Below, one piece after another: positions 30,562 to 38,701 of a stretch of DNA of 64,000 nt. Origin of the DNA: Ulvibacterium sp965228935 (lineage in GTDB: Bacteria > Bacteroidota > Bacteroidia > Flavobacteriales > Flavobacteriaceae). Each line of letters begins with the position of its first letter. Position 1 is the stretch's first letter. Under the pieces are notes generated by a model. It worked only from the letters and a program-made list of their open reading frames with translations. It was not told the DNA's origin and did not search any database. The stretch lies in NCBI RefSeq assembly GCF_965228935.1, contig NZ_OZ245846.1, positions 1,426,001 through 1,490,000 on the forward strand. The letters run 5' to 3'. The position numbers and the translations under genes are program-made.

Positions 30562-31227
30562 ATGCTGTTACAACTAAAAAACATCTTTAAATGGGTAAAC
30601 TCTGGAGGTCAACGTCTCTTCTTGCTAAAGGATATCAATCTAAATGTAGAGGAAGGGGAGTTTATCTCGGTCATGGGCCCATCGGGTTCCGGAAAATCTA
30701 CCCTGCTCAATGTTATTGGGATGTTGGATAATTTTGATGAGGGAGAATACGAATTTCTTCATGAATCCGTACATACCCTAAAGGAAAAGCATCGGGCCAA
30801 TCTCTATAAGGAATACATTGGTTTTGTATTTCAATCCTATCATTTATTGGATGAACTCACCGTTAAGGAAAATCTGGAAATGCCCTTATTGTATAAAAAA
30901 TTCAAAGGTACGGAGCGCAAGGCCATGGTCGCGGATATGTTGGACCGCTTTAATATAGTGGGAAAGAAGGATCTCTTCCCCACACAATTGAGCGGGGGCC
31001 AACAGCAACTGGTAGGTGTTGCCCGGGCATTGATCGCCAACCCTAAACTAATCTTGGCCGATGAACCTACGGGCAACCTGAATTCCGCGCAAAGCGAAGA
31101 AATCATGGGACTTTTTAAGCAACTGAATTCCGAGGGGGTAACCATTATACAAGTGACGCATTCCGAAAAGAATGCGGCCTATGGATCAAGGATCATTAAC
31201 TTATTGGATGGAAGGATGATTAAGTAG
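30562..31227 (+). CDS. ABC transporter ATPase (MacB/LolD type), only ATPase of the array
   Basis: This 221-residue cytoplasmic ATPase is the normal length for LolD/MacB-type nucleotide-binding subunits. It has Walker A GPSGSGKST (39-47), a Q-loop at Q91, the signature LSGGQQQL (143-150), Walker B LILADEP (164-170) with catalytic E169, and the H-switch at H200. The residue after LSGGQQQ is Leu instead of the common Arg. It is the last gene of the permease array and the only nucleotide-binding protein encoded there. The twelve permeases have no ATPase domain of their own, so it probably powers several of them. An alternative is that some permeases use ATPases encoded elsewhere. Confidence 0.93.
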   Translation: MLLQLKNIFKWVNSGGQRLFLLKDINLNVEEGEFISVMGPSGSGKSTLLNVIGMLDNFDEGEYEFLHESVHTLKEKHRANLYKEYIGFVFQSYHLLDELTVKENLEMPLLYKKFKGTERKAMVADMLDRFNIVGKKDLFPTQLSGGQQQLVGVARALIANPKLILADEPTGNLNSAQSEEIMGLFKQLNSEGVTIIQVTHSEKNAAYGSRIINLLDGRMIK

Positions 31228-31282
31228 GTATCTAGGAGCCAATAAGAAATTTCAATCACATATTTGAAAACAGGCTCTAAAA

Positions 31283-31309
31283 AAACCGGTGCGCGAGACA
31301 CACCGGTTT
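31283..31309 (-). terminator. Rho-independent terminator at the end of the phosphonate-type operon
   Basis: AAACCGGTG (31283-31291) pairs perfectly with CACCGGTTT (31301-31309) around a 9-base loop. Read on the minus strand, the stem is followed by a run of T, so it ends transcripts from the operon whose last gene stops at 31422. It lies between convergent genes and may also insulate the permease array, although the plus-strand side lacks a U-tract. The 12-mer AAACTAACTCAA lies 4 bases away (31314-31325). Confidence 0.75.
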
Positions 31310-31421
31310 CAACAAACTAACTCAAACTAGACTAACTCAAATAATCACATTGCAAAACTCGTAGTTCAACTTGTATTGAGGGTTAATATAATATGAAGTA
31401 AACATCATAAAAATCCATTTC

Positions 31422-32507
31422 TCAATTATCCATGATTTGAATGGGATTTCCATTTATGGTTTTCCCCTCTATCTGTAGTAATTTCAGAATGGTAGGGGCT
31501 ATTTGGGAACTGTATAGTTGTTCCAGGGCTTGTATTTCCCCTAATGTTTTTATCCCAGCGCCAAAGGCCACGAACCAAACCTGTCCGGCTCCTTTGATGT
31601 CACTGCCATGGCTTTTCCAGGTATCCAATGGCTGTGTGCCCCTTCCGTGATCTGTGGAAACCAGAAAAATGGTATTATTTTTGTAAAATGGGTCTTTCCG
31701 AGTAAAATTCCAAAGTTCCCGTATTAACCCATCCGTATTATGGGCTGCCTTAAGATAGGCCTCATAATCGCCTTCGTGGGCAAAATCATCGGTTTCACCA
31801 TAAGCTATGTAGACAACTTCCGGATGGCTTTTCCCTATGTATTCCAAAGCGTAATGATGGGTAAAGGCATCCAATCGAACCGTGGCCCAAGGACTGGGGA
31901 CTCTGGGTTGAAGCTCGTTTAAAAATCGTTCCCTCTCCGTCAATTCATTTCCCGTCGCGATTTCGAATCCCGCATTTACCGGTACACCGGATTGTTCCTC
32001 GTTTATGATGTAGGGAAAGACATCCCAACTGCCAAAAGCGGCTACCTTGCCTTTATATCTTGAATCGTTGTTCGCTAGTTCCAAAAATGTAGTATTGGGA
32101 TTTGGGAGTTTATCATTGCTGGTAATGCGAATATCGTCCGCTTTTCCGGTCAGGATTTCATTGTACCCGGGATAGGAAAACCACATCGTATTGGTGAGAT
32201 CCATCTTGCTTCCCAGCTTTCTGTTTCCATGGATTTGCCCTATTTTTAGAACCTCTCCCCATATAAAGGGGAACAATGCCTCTCGCCTTTGTTGAGGTGT
32301 ATTGCGCCAAAAGCGCTGCTTCAGGTGTGTGGTATCCCCCACATATTCCTTGTTGGCCACCAAAAGCGGATCAGCTCCCGTAAAAAGTTCTTGCCACCGC
32401 AAGCCGTCCAGGGTAATCAATATTACTTTTGGAACATCGGGTTTCTGCGCCTGCGCGCAAAATAACGTCAAAAAGGTTAAGATTAATAGAAAGTCGGATT
32501 TTTTCAT
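31422..32507 (-). CDS. Secreted alkaline-phosphatase-superfamily hydrolase
   Basis: This 361-residue protein has a cleavable signal peptide (about residues 1-21, ending AQAQ), so it acts in the periplasm or outside. It has the alkaline phosphatase/nucleotide pyrophosphatase fold: metal ligands in LDGLRW (D34), the probable nucleophile S111 in FSYPGYNEILTG (Ser in place of the usual Thr), then ETDDFAHEGD and STDHGRG. Such enzymes cleave phosphate mono- or diesters. It overlaps the start of its neighbour by 4 bases (ATGA), which indicates translational coupling. With its neighbours it could release phosphate or an aminophosphonate from esters. Its length is short for a phosphodiesterase with extra domains, and the exact substrate is open. 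Confidence 0.85.
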   Translation of the reverse strand: MKKSDFLLILTFLTLFCAQAQKPDVPKVILITLDGLRWQELFTGADPLLVANKEYVGDTTHLKQRFWRNTPQQRREALFPFIWGEVLKIGQIHGNRKLGSKMDLTNTMWFSYPGYNEILTGKADDIRITSNDKLPNPNTTFLELANNDSRYKGKVAAFGSWDVFPYIINEEQSGVPVNAGFEIATGNELTERERFLNELQPRVPSPWATVRLDAFTHHYALEYIGKSHPEVVYIAYGETDDFAHEGDYEAYLKAAHNTDGLIRELWNFTRKDPFYKNNTIFLVSTDHGRGTQPLDTWKSHGSDIKGAGQVWFVAFGAGIKTLGEIQALEQLYSSQIAPTILKLLQIEGKTINGNPIQIMDN

Positions 32508-34096
32508 TTTTGTCCGGTTTTAAACGATGCAGTTTCGGACCAATCGCTCCAATTCAAGTTTTGATCTCGATAACGTACGCGCCAATAATAGGTGGTATTG
32601 GGTTTCAATCGGTCTGTTTTTTCATCGGTGAGGTCATCATCCTTTTGCCGATTCTCTTGATAATACCAATTTTCATGTTGTTTCCAACGATCTAAAATCG
32701 GTTTTTCAAAATCCTTGGTAGTGGCCACCTGCCATTGGGATGCGGCATGGAAGGCTCCCTTAAACCGACTTGTAAATTCATTGGCCTTCAATATCACATG
32801 GGTAATTGCCTCCGTCTTATTCCCAATTGGCGAAACGGGCTCTGGTGGTTCTGGTTTTTTCTCGTTCTTCCATACGGTAATACTATCGCGAAGCTCATTG
32901 GCCCTAAATCTCTCCTCATTTCCCCTGCTTATCCGTTTAATGGTAAACTTTGGATTTTCAGGATTTCCATCAACCTCAACCATTACAAATCCGTATTCGT
33001 CTTGGGTTACGCTAAACTCATCATAATCCCTACCTTCAAATTCGCCCCAATTATCAATGGCTCCACCTGCAGAGGCCACATTGATCCAAAGATGTTTATG
33101 GTCTTTGGACTGTCCCCTGGAATATCCGTGCGTATGCCCAAAAAAGTGGAGACTGGGTTTGCCTGTCTTGGTGGAGAACTCTTCTAACAGTTGTACCACC
33201 TTTCCCGTGGACTCCCGTTCCCCTGGAATCCAGAGCTCGGATTTATGGGGATGGTGCAGTTGCGCAAAGACAAAGTCGATATCCGCGTTTTTGGCGGTGT
33301 CCTCCAGGAGATTTTTCAACCAGGTAAACTGCTCTTTGATATCCTCGTACCCTTCGTTGGAATTGAGCCCGATAATCCGGGTATTGCCATAATCCTTGTA
33401 CCACCAATGTTCGGCATAGGCCGGGGTACCATTCTCGGGCAGGCTAAAATACTTGAAATAGAAAGCCGAATTCCTTTCATGATTGCCCAATACGGGATAT
33501 ACCGGCACCTCTGCAAACAGTTTCTGTGCGGGATTAAAGAAATGCTCTTTCCACTGGTAATACTTGCTCCCATTCTCGACCAAATCACCGGGAATCATCA
33601 CCAACGCCAAATTATCCGAAAGCTCATCCCCGTGTTCATTTTGCAAATAGGTCAAAAGCCCGTCATTGACAATTTCTTGAAACTTATTGGGGTAGTTATG
33701 GTCGTATTGCATATCGCTCATAGCGACCATGCTAAAGGATTCGTCATCGTTGGCAAAGGGAGGTGTTTTGAACTGAAAAATATCGGAGCGTAAATTTTGG
33801 GTCCGTACCCGATAGTAATAGGTGGTAAAGCGTTTTAGACCGGTCAATTCTACCTCATGTAGCCGTGAAGGACCGAAGTTGACACCAAAAGCCGTTCCCC
33901 TGGATTTTTTACCCAGCTTGGGCGTGGTGCCCCACTCCACGATACTTTCATCACCTTCATTGGTCTCCCACATGATTTTGATGGAATTCGGTTCGGCATC
34001 CTGAACGTAGGGTTGCACCAAAAATTGGATTTTGTCCTGTGCCGTGATACCACCCCATAAAAGGCAGCAAATCCATATTAAATTTACTTTTCTCAT
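32504..34096 (-). CDS. Secreted metallophosphoesterase, purple-acid-phosphatase-like, with fibronectin domains
   Basis: This 530-residue protein has a signal peptide (about 1-20). It carries an N-terminal Fn3-like domain (about 25-112) as in purple acid phosphatases. The calcineurin-type catalytic core follows, with its di-metal ligands in SDMQYD (D128), PGDLVEN (D171), GNHE (N205, H206), LHHPH (H281/H282) and GHTHGYSR (H321, H323). A C-terminal Fn3 domain (about 435-528, ending WSDWSETASFKT) completes it. It overlaps both neighbours by 4 bases, the PbfA-like gene and the alkaline-phosphatase-type gene, so the three are translationally coupled. The likely role is hydrolysis of phosphate or phosphonate esters outside the inner membrane. 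Confidence 0.88.
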   Translation of the reverse strand: MRKVNLIWICCLLWGGITAQDKIQFLVQPYVQDAEPNSIKIMWETNEGDESIVEWGTTPKLGKKSRGTAFGVNFGPSRLHEVELTGLKRFTTYYYRVRTQNLRSDIFQFKTPPFANDDESFSMVAMSDMQYDHNYPNKFQEIVNDGLLTYLQNEHGDELSDNLALVMIPGDLVENGSKYYQWKEHFFNPAQKLFAEVPVYPVLGNHERNSAFYFKYFSLPENGTPAYAEHWWYKDYGNTRIIGLNSNEGYEDIKEQFTWLKNLLEDTAKNADIDFVFAQLHHPHKSELWIPGERESTGKVVQLLEEFSTKTGKPSLHFFGHTHGYSRGQSKDHKHLWINVASAGGAIDNWGEFEGRDYDEFSVTQDEYGFVMVEVDGNPENPKFTIKRISRGNEERFRANELRDSITVWKNEKKPEPPEPVSPIGNKTEAITHVILKANEFTSRFKGAFHAASQWQVATTKDFEKPILDRWKQHENWYYQENRQKDDDLTDEKTDRLKPNTTYYWRVRYRDQNLNWSDWSETASFKTGQK

Positions 34097-35466
34097 TGCG
34101 CTATGCAGTTTACTTTTAAGAATGCCCCATTTAGTATTTGCATCGCCTTTTCCAATTCGGTTTTGGAAATGGTGAGTGCCGGGGCCAATTGGAGTACGTT
34201 GCCTGCCGATACTTTAAAGCTTAAGCCATTTTTAAGGCATTCGTACATTACTCTTTCTGCTTCAAGAATGGCCTTTTCCTTGGTTTTTCTATCCTTTACC
34301 AGTTCAATGCCCCATAGGAGCCCCAAACCACGAACATCTCCAATGCAATGATGTTCATTTTGCAATTTGCTCATGGCCTTGCACATAAAGACCTCATCTT
34401 CCCTTACTTTTTCCAGAATCTTTTCTTCCTCCAAAATTTCCAAAGTAGTCAGTCCGGCCATAGCGCCCAAGGGACTCTTCTCATGGGTATAATGCCCCAG
34501 TGAGATTGCACCGAAACGGTTGTATTCGTCCCGGGTCACGATTGCGGCCTGTGGAATAATACCTCCTCCAAGCCCTTTCCCCAAACACAAAATATCCGGT
34601 TCAATACCATAATGTTCAAAGGCAAAGCGTTTTCCCGTTCTTCCCAGTGCTATGGGGATTTCATCCAAAATCAATACCACGTGATATTTGTCACATAGAT
34701 TTCGTGCTTCTTTCCAGAATTCCTTTGAGGGAATCTGAACGTCCGTGTTGCGAACGGTCTCCGCCAAAAAAGCCCCGATATCCCCCTCTTTGGCAAACAC
34801 ATATTCCAAATGCTCCAAACACTTGGATTCGTCCCCTTCAAAGATGCCGCGATAGGAAACGGGTGGCGGTATGCGTTCCACACCGGGCATTAGAGGGCCC
34901 ATATGCTCCCGAAACACGGATTCGCCACCCACGCTAATGGCATCCAGGGAGGCACCATGAAAGGAATCCCAAAAGGAGACCACTTTATGTCGTCCGGTTA
35001 CCGCACGCGCCAGTTTCAATGCAATACCAATGGACGAACTACCGTTGGGGGTCAATAACACACGATTTAGATCCGAAGGCAAAAGAGAAGCCAATTTTTC
35101 GGCAAAGTTTATCGCAACCTCGTTCGTATAGCGTCGTGTGGAAAAGGTGAGGGAGTTTAATTGTTCCTTTAGCCGTTGTATCAGCTTCGGATGGGAGAAC
35201 CCGATCTGGTGTACGTTATTGCCGTGAAAATCGAGATATTTTTTACCGGAAATACTTTCAATATGTGGACCCGAACAAGTTTGGAGGACATCCAAACAAG
35301 GCGAGGAGAGGGCCTGGTGCAGAAAGTAACGGGCATCCTTGGCCAATAATTCTTTGGTGGCATCGTTCACTTCGTTTTTCAACCATTCGTCACGTGCGGG
35401 TGTACTGTTGATGTCACCTTCGGTACGTTTGTTGGGATGTATGTTTTCTGGATTATCTGGATGCAT
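34093..35466 (-). CDS. pbfA: PLP enzyme of class III aminotransferase fold, PbfA-like aminophosphonate ammonia-lyase
   Basis: This 457-residue cytoplasmic fold-type I PLP enzyme has SFHGA (168-172), D268 in LILDEIP and the Schiff-base lysine K297 in LCLGKGLGGG. The N-terminal EGDIN, FLHQALSSPCLD, DFHGNNVHQIG, RRYTNE and DAISVGGE segments are those I associate with PbfA, (R)-1-hydroxy-2-aminoethylphosphonate ammonia-lyase, which makes phosphonoacetaldehyde. The DEIPIALGRTG loop replaces the DEVQTGFGRTG typical of true aminotransferases. A phosphonatase-like gene and an HpnW-like oxidase lie nearby, which supports the call. Alternatives are ethanolamine-phosphate phospho-lyase or an ordinary omega-aminotransferase. 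It is translationally coupled to secreted phosphoesterases, a strong hint that they feed it. Confidence 0.75.
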   Translation of the reverse strand: MHPDNPENIHPNKRTEGDINSTPARDEWLKNEVNDATKELLAKDARYFLHQALSSPCLDVLQTCSGPHIESISGKKYLDFHGNNVHQIGFSHPKLIQRLKEQLNSLTFSTRRYTNEVAINFAEKLASLLPSDLNRVLLTPNGSSSIGIALKLARAVTGRHKVVSFWDSFHGASLDAISVGGESVFREHMGPLMPGVERIPPPVSYRGIFEGDESKCLEHLEYVFAKEGDIGAFLAETVRNTDVQIPSKEFWKEARNLCDKYHVVLILDEIPIALGRTGKRFAFEHYGIEPDILCLGKGLGGGIIPQAAIVTRDEYNRFGAISLGHYTHEKSPLGAMAGLTTLEILEEEKILEKVREDEVFMCKAMSKLQNEHHCIGDVRGLGLLWGIELVKDRKTKEKAILEAERVMYECLKNGLSFKVSAGNVLQLAPALTISKTELEKAMQILNGAFLKVNCIAQ

Positions 35467-35540
35467 AGGGCCCGTGTTTTGAAAGAACCTCCCGTTCTTC
35501 GGTGGTATCGTTCAAGATATAGACTTCATATGAAATCATA

Positions 35541-37202
35541 TTAATCCCTTTTTAGCAGTGATGTAGGCAGTATTTGCTTGGGCATATTTCCGGTTTCCAC
35601 AAAAACATCCAACCAGCCGCTACCACCACCGTTGAACCAAATGACCTCTAACGGATACGTCCCCGAATCCAAATCTATTTTACCATCTTTTTCCCTTACG
35701 CCATGATCACCATCGTTGTACACAATAAGTTGTCCATCGATAAACAATTGGCTTCCATCATCGGAACGCGTGTGAAAAAAATAGGAGTCGGCCTGATCGA
35801 TTTCAATTTGGGCCCTAAACCGTACCACGGTATTCTGCTTTATCAAACCTTGGATTTCATCGGAGGTAATTTCGAAGCAATACCCTGTTTTATCGGGTTT
35901 TTTATTGTCCAAAGCAGGGATAAACGACAGATCCTCTAGATAGAATATTTCGTAATGAACAGGTTTGTCGATTTTCTCGGGCTTAATTCTAAAAAAAGCT
36001 TCAGCTACCATGCTGTTTATTTTTCCATTTTTGAATACGGCACTTTTGACCACCGTGTTTTCATTTAACTTCAACGGAGCACTATAGGACTTGGAATCCT
36101 TTTTGGGCATTGTACCATCCAAAGTGTACCGGATAACTCCCGTTTCATTGCTATTTTCCATTTTGACCAATGCCGGGGCATCGAACAGTCCCCCGGCTTT
36201 CTTATACCCTTGTGCCTTTGGTAAAATGATAGGCTCTTTCAATTGTTCCAATATGGGATAGTCATCGGACCATTCGAAACCAACAAAAGCCGATTTGACA
36301 GGTTTTCCAATCCAGGCCCGGGGTGTTTTTAATCCTAATGCAAAAGCGACAGTGGCCGCGTTGTCATATTGATAGATAGGGTACCGTATTTTATAGTTTT
36401 TCTTAACGGATTTACCCCAAAGGATAAACGGAATTTCAATTTCTTGAAGGGACTCCCCTCCATGACCTTTGCCCAAACCCCCGTGATCCGAACTTACGAT
36501 AACCAAGGTAGTATTGGCCATACCTGATTTTTCAATGGATTGCATAACCTCACCCAATAGCATATCCGCCTTTTCCACGGATTTATAATAGTCTACGGTA
36601 CCATGTCCGAATTCGTGCCCGGCATGATCGACATGATCAAAATGGATAAACGTAAAATTTGGCTTCTTTTTTTCGATGTAATTAGCGGCTACCTTGGCAG
36701 TCTCATCCTCTGTTTTGGGATTCATATCATAATCCAAAGCGCTTTTTTCAAACAATCTTCCAAATCCGCCCCAATGGTAAATAGTACCGATCTCTGCCCT
36801 GGGGATTTGAGCGTCGGCCAAATGAAAAATCGTTGGAAACAAAAAGTCTTCGCTCTGGGTAACCGCGGGTAGCGTAAAATTGTCGCGCTCCCAGGCATTG
36901 GAAGTAATGCCGTGCTGTTCCGGGCCCGCACCCATGATCATAGAGGCCCAATTGGTGCTGGAGCTCGTGGGTAAAACGGCACGGGCATGCATTGAGGACG
37001 AGCCTTCCGCGATTAACCGGTCGAATGTCGGTGTTGTGGCGTTGGCCAAACCGTCCGGACTTAATCCATCAAAACCTACGACCACTACATGGGCAATACC
37101 CTCCTGTCCCTTAATGGGATTGGACCATAGGACGGATAGCCCTATGATCCAAATCAGTAGTATTTTTCTCTTGTTCCCGATCCAAGTTCCCTTTCTTATC
37201 AT
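35541..37202 (-). CDS. Secreted alkaline-phosphatase-superfamily enzyme with PA14 domain
   Basis: This 553-residue protein has a hydrophobic signal segment at about 13-32. Residues 36-305 form an alkaline phosphatase/phosphodiesterase domain: D45 in GFDGL, a nucleophile probably S81 in LPTSSSTNWASM, FDHVDHAGH (D189, D192, H193, H196), SSDHGG (D239, H240) and H247. Residues 338-407 look like a chitobiase C-terminal-type beta domain (IRYTLDGTMP). Residues 415-540 are a PA14 domain (SDDGSQLFIDG), usually glycan-binding. The attached modules suggest a surface enzyme that acts on phosphate or phosphonate groups carried on glycans or lipids. It sits between susD and the PbfA-like gene in the same operon, with gaps of 52 and 74 bases. 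Confidence 0.87.
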   Translation of the reverse strand: MIRKGTWIGNKRKILLIWIIGLSVLWSNPIKGQEGIAHVVVVGFDGLSPDGLANATTPTFDRLIAEGSSSMHARAVLPTSSSTNWASMIMGAGPEQHGITSNAWERDNFTLPAVTQSEDFLFPTIFHLADAQIPRAEIGTIYHWGGFGRLFEKSALDYDMNPKTEDETAKVAANYIEKKKPNFTFIHFDHVDHAGHEFGHGTVDYYKSVEKADMLLGEVMQSIEKSGMANTTLVIVSSDHGGLGKGHGGESLQEIEIPFILWGKSVKKNYKIRYPIYQYDNAATVAFALGLKTPRAWIGKPVKSAFVGFEWSDDYPILEQLKEPIILPKAQGYKKAGGLFDAPALVKMENSNETGVIRYTLDGTMPKKDSKSYSAPLKLNENTVVKSAVFKNGKINSMVAEAFFRIKPEKIDKPVHYEIFYLEDLSFIPALDNKKPDKTGYCFEITSDEIQGLIKQNTVVRFRAQIEIDQADSYFFHTRSDDGSQLFIDGQLIVYNDGDHGVREKDGKIDLDSGTYPLEVIWFNGGGSGWLDVFVETGNMPKQILPTSLLKRD

Positions 37203-37254
37203 GTGTCCAACCTTATCATATTCGTTGTCCCAAGATACTTAAATCGTTTGAGTT

Positions 37255-38691
37255 TTATTCTTCCCACCAACCTTTTATATTGATGTCATTAGCCCCAATT
37301 TCAGAAACCGCAGCATCGAAATTTTCACTGTTCAAGGTTTGTTCCGAATCAGGGTATAGGAACCGCACGGGAACACGGTCACCGTTTACATTGTCCGGTC
37401 CGGGGACGATTACCGAGGGTAATCCGGTCCTTCTAAAGTCATACCAACCTTCAAGACCCACCAGAAAGGAAGCCAGCCACTTTTGGGTGATTATGGTTTC
37501 CAATTCCCCATCGTAAGCCACCCCATCCTGAGCCAAGTACGTAGCTATGTCCTGCGGCACCTCCCAATACTCGAAGGATAAACGAACGCCTTCGTTATAA
37601 AGGGTTTCCGCATCGGCATTGATCAAACCGCGTTGTGCGGCCTCGGCGAATATAAAATGTACTTCCGCAGTTTGAATAATGGCCGCTTGGACCGAATTGG
37701 GCGAATCATAAAAAAAGGATTGATTTATACGGGATACATTACTTGCCCCACCATTGAAATTGGAAGCGTTGTCCTCACTAAGACCATTGGTAAGCCCCAC
37801 GAACAGGGTTGGGTCGTCCTCCGGGTTATCGGTGGGTTGAAACCATTTTTCCAAACGTTGATCATTAAACTGTTTCAGAACTGCTTCACTGGTTTCGCTA
37901 AGACGATGTTCGTCAAAGCTTCCAATTCTACTGGTACTTATCGGCCAAGAATCTATTTGGGTAGATGCCGGGTAGCGCATTACGGCGTTGTCCTCATTGG
38001 ACGCAATAAACATTCCGCTATCCAAAATTGCCTGGATCTCGGAGGATACATCTATTCTGTTGGACACCCGCATGAGATAACGTAGCCGCAACGAATTGGC
38101 AAATTTTCGCCATTTTTCAATATCGCCTTCATAGATAATATCCCCTCCCAAAATGGGCTCTCCCTGGGCCAAAAGGCCTTCAGCTTGCTGCAAATCCTGG
38201 AGGATGGCCGTATAAATTGCCTCTTGACTATCATAGATTGGGGTAAAATTGCCTTCCATTCCCTTTATCGCCTCGGAAAATGGGATATTGCCCCAATTAT
38301 CCGTAAGGATGGAAAATACATAGGACCGTAAAACTAAGGCAATACCCTCATAAGAAGTGTTTTGGGTCTCTTCGGCCCTTGCTGCTTGAAGGATAATATC
38401 AATTTCAGGAAGAATACCGTAGTACTCGTTCCAAAGACCGGATTCGGATCCCCAGTCATAACGGTCGAACCCTGTAAAGTTAATTTTGGCGGTAAGCTGT
38501 GCCACAATGTTTCCATTGTTCCATCCGGACTGGGCCGACCGGTTGGCCAAAGTGGAAATAACAGTGGACAACACCAGGTCTGAACTCACCTCTTCAGGTT
38601 GATTCGGATTTTCGTTGATTCCCTCAAAATCATCGGTACAACCGAAAAGACTAAGGGAGGCGATTAAAACTAGAATTATGCTTTTTTTCAT
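37255..38691 (-). CDS. susD: SusD-like outer-membrane lipoprotein (phosphonate-type locus)
   Basis: This 478-residue surface lipoprotein has a type II signal peptide with lipobox LSLFGC (Cys18) followed by TDDFEGINENPNQPEE, typical of the SusD-like_2 family. SusD proteins bind the ligand and close as a lid over the SusC barrel. The gene begins 10 bases after the SusC stop, the standard susC-susD pairing. The cargo is inferred from the operon to be a phosphate- or phosphonate-bearing compound rather than a plain polysaccharide, because no glycoside hydrolase is encoded here. Confidence 0.92.
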   Translation of the reverse strand: MKKSIILVLIASLSLFGCTDDFEGINENPNQPEEVSSDLVLSTVISTLANRSAQSGWNNGNIVAQLTAKINFTGFDRYDWGSESGLWNEYYGILPEIDIILQAARAEETQNTSYEGIALVLRSYVFSILTDNWGNIPFSEAIKGMEGNFTPIYDSQEAIYTAILQDLQQAEGLLAQGEPILGGDIIYEGDIEKWRKFANSLRLRYLMRVSNRIDVSSEIQAILDSGMFIASNEDNAVMRYPASTQIDSWPISTSRIGSFDEHRLSETSEAVLKQFNDQRLEKWFQPTDNPEDDPTLFVGLTNGLSEDNASNFNGGASNVSRINQSFFYDSPNSVQAAIIQTAEVHFIFAEAAQRGLINADAETLYNEGVRLSFEYWEVPQDIATYLAQDGVAYDGELETIITQKWLASFLVGLEGWYDFRRTGLPSVIVPGPDNVNGDRVPVRFLYPDSEQTLNSENFDAAVSEIGANDINIKGWWEE

Positions 38692-38701
38692 GACTTTTGA
38701 G

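Noticed and set aside
1..31227. Permeases as a classical MacAB-TolC drug efflux system
   Set aside because: There is no MacA-type membrane-fusion protein or TolC-like protein, and the permeases lack the fused ATPase of MacB.
33191..33793. 200-residue open frame antisense to the metallophosphoesterase
   Set aside because: The opposite strand carries all metal-binding motifs in order; this frame shows no recognisable protein.
31422..37202. Alkaline-phosphatase-type genes as phosphonoacetate hydrolase (PhnA)
   Set aside because: Both have signal peptides and, in one case, a PA14 domain, whereas PhnA-type enzymes act in the cytoplasm.
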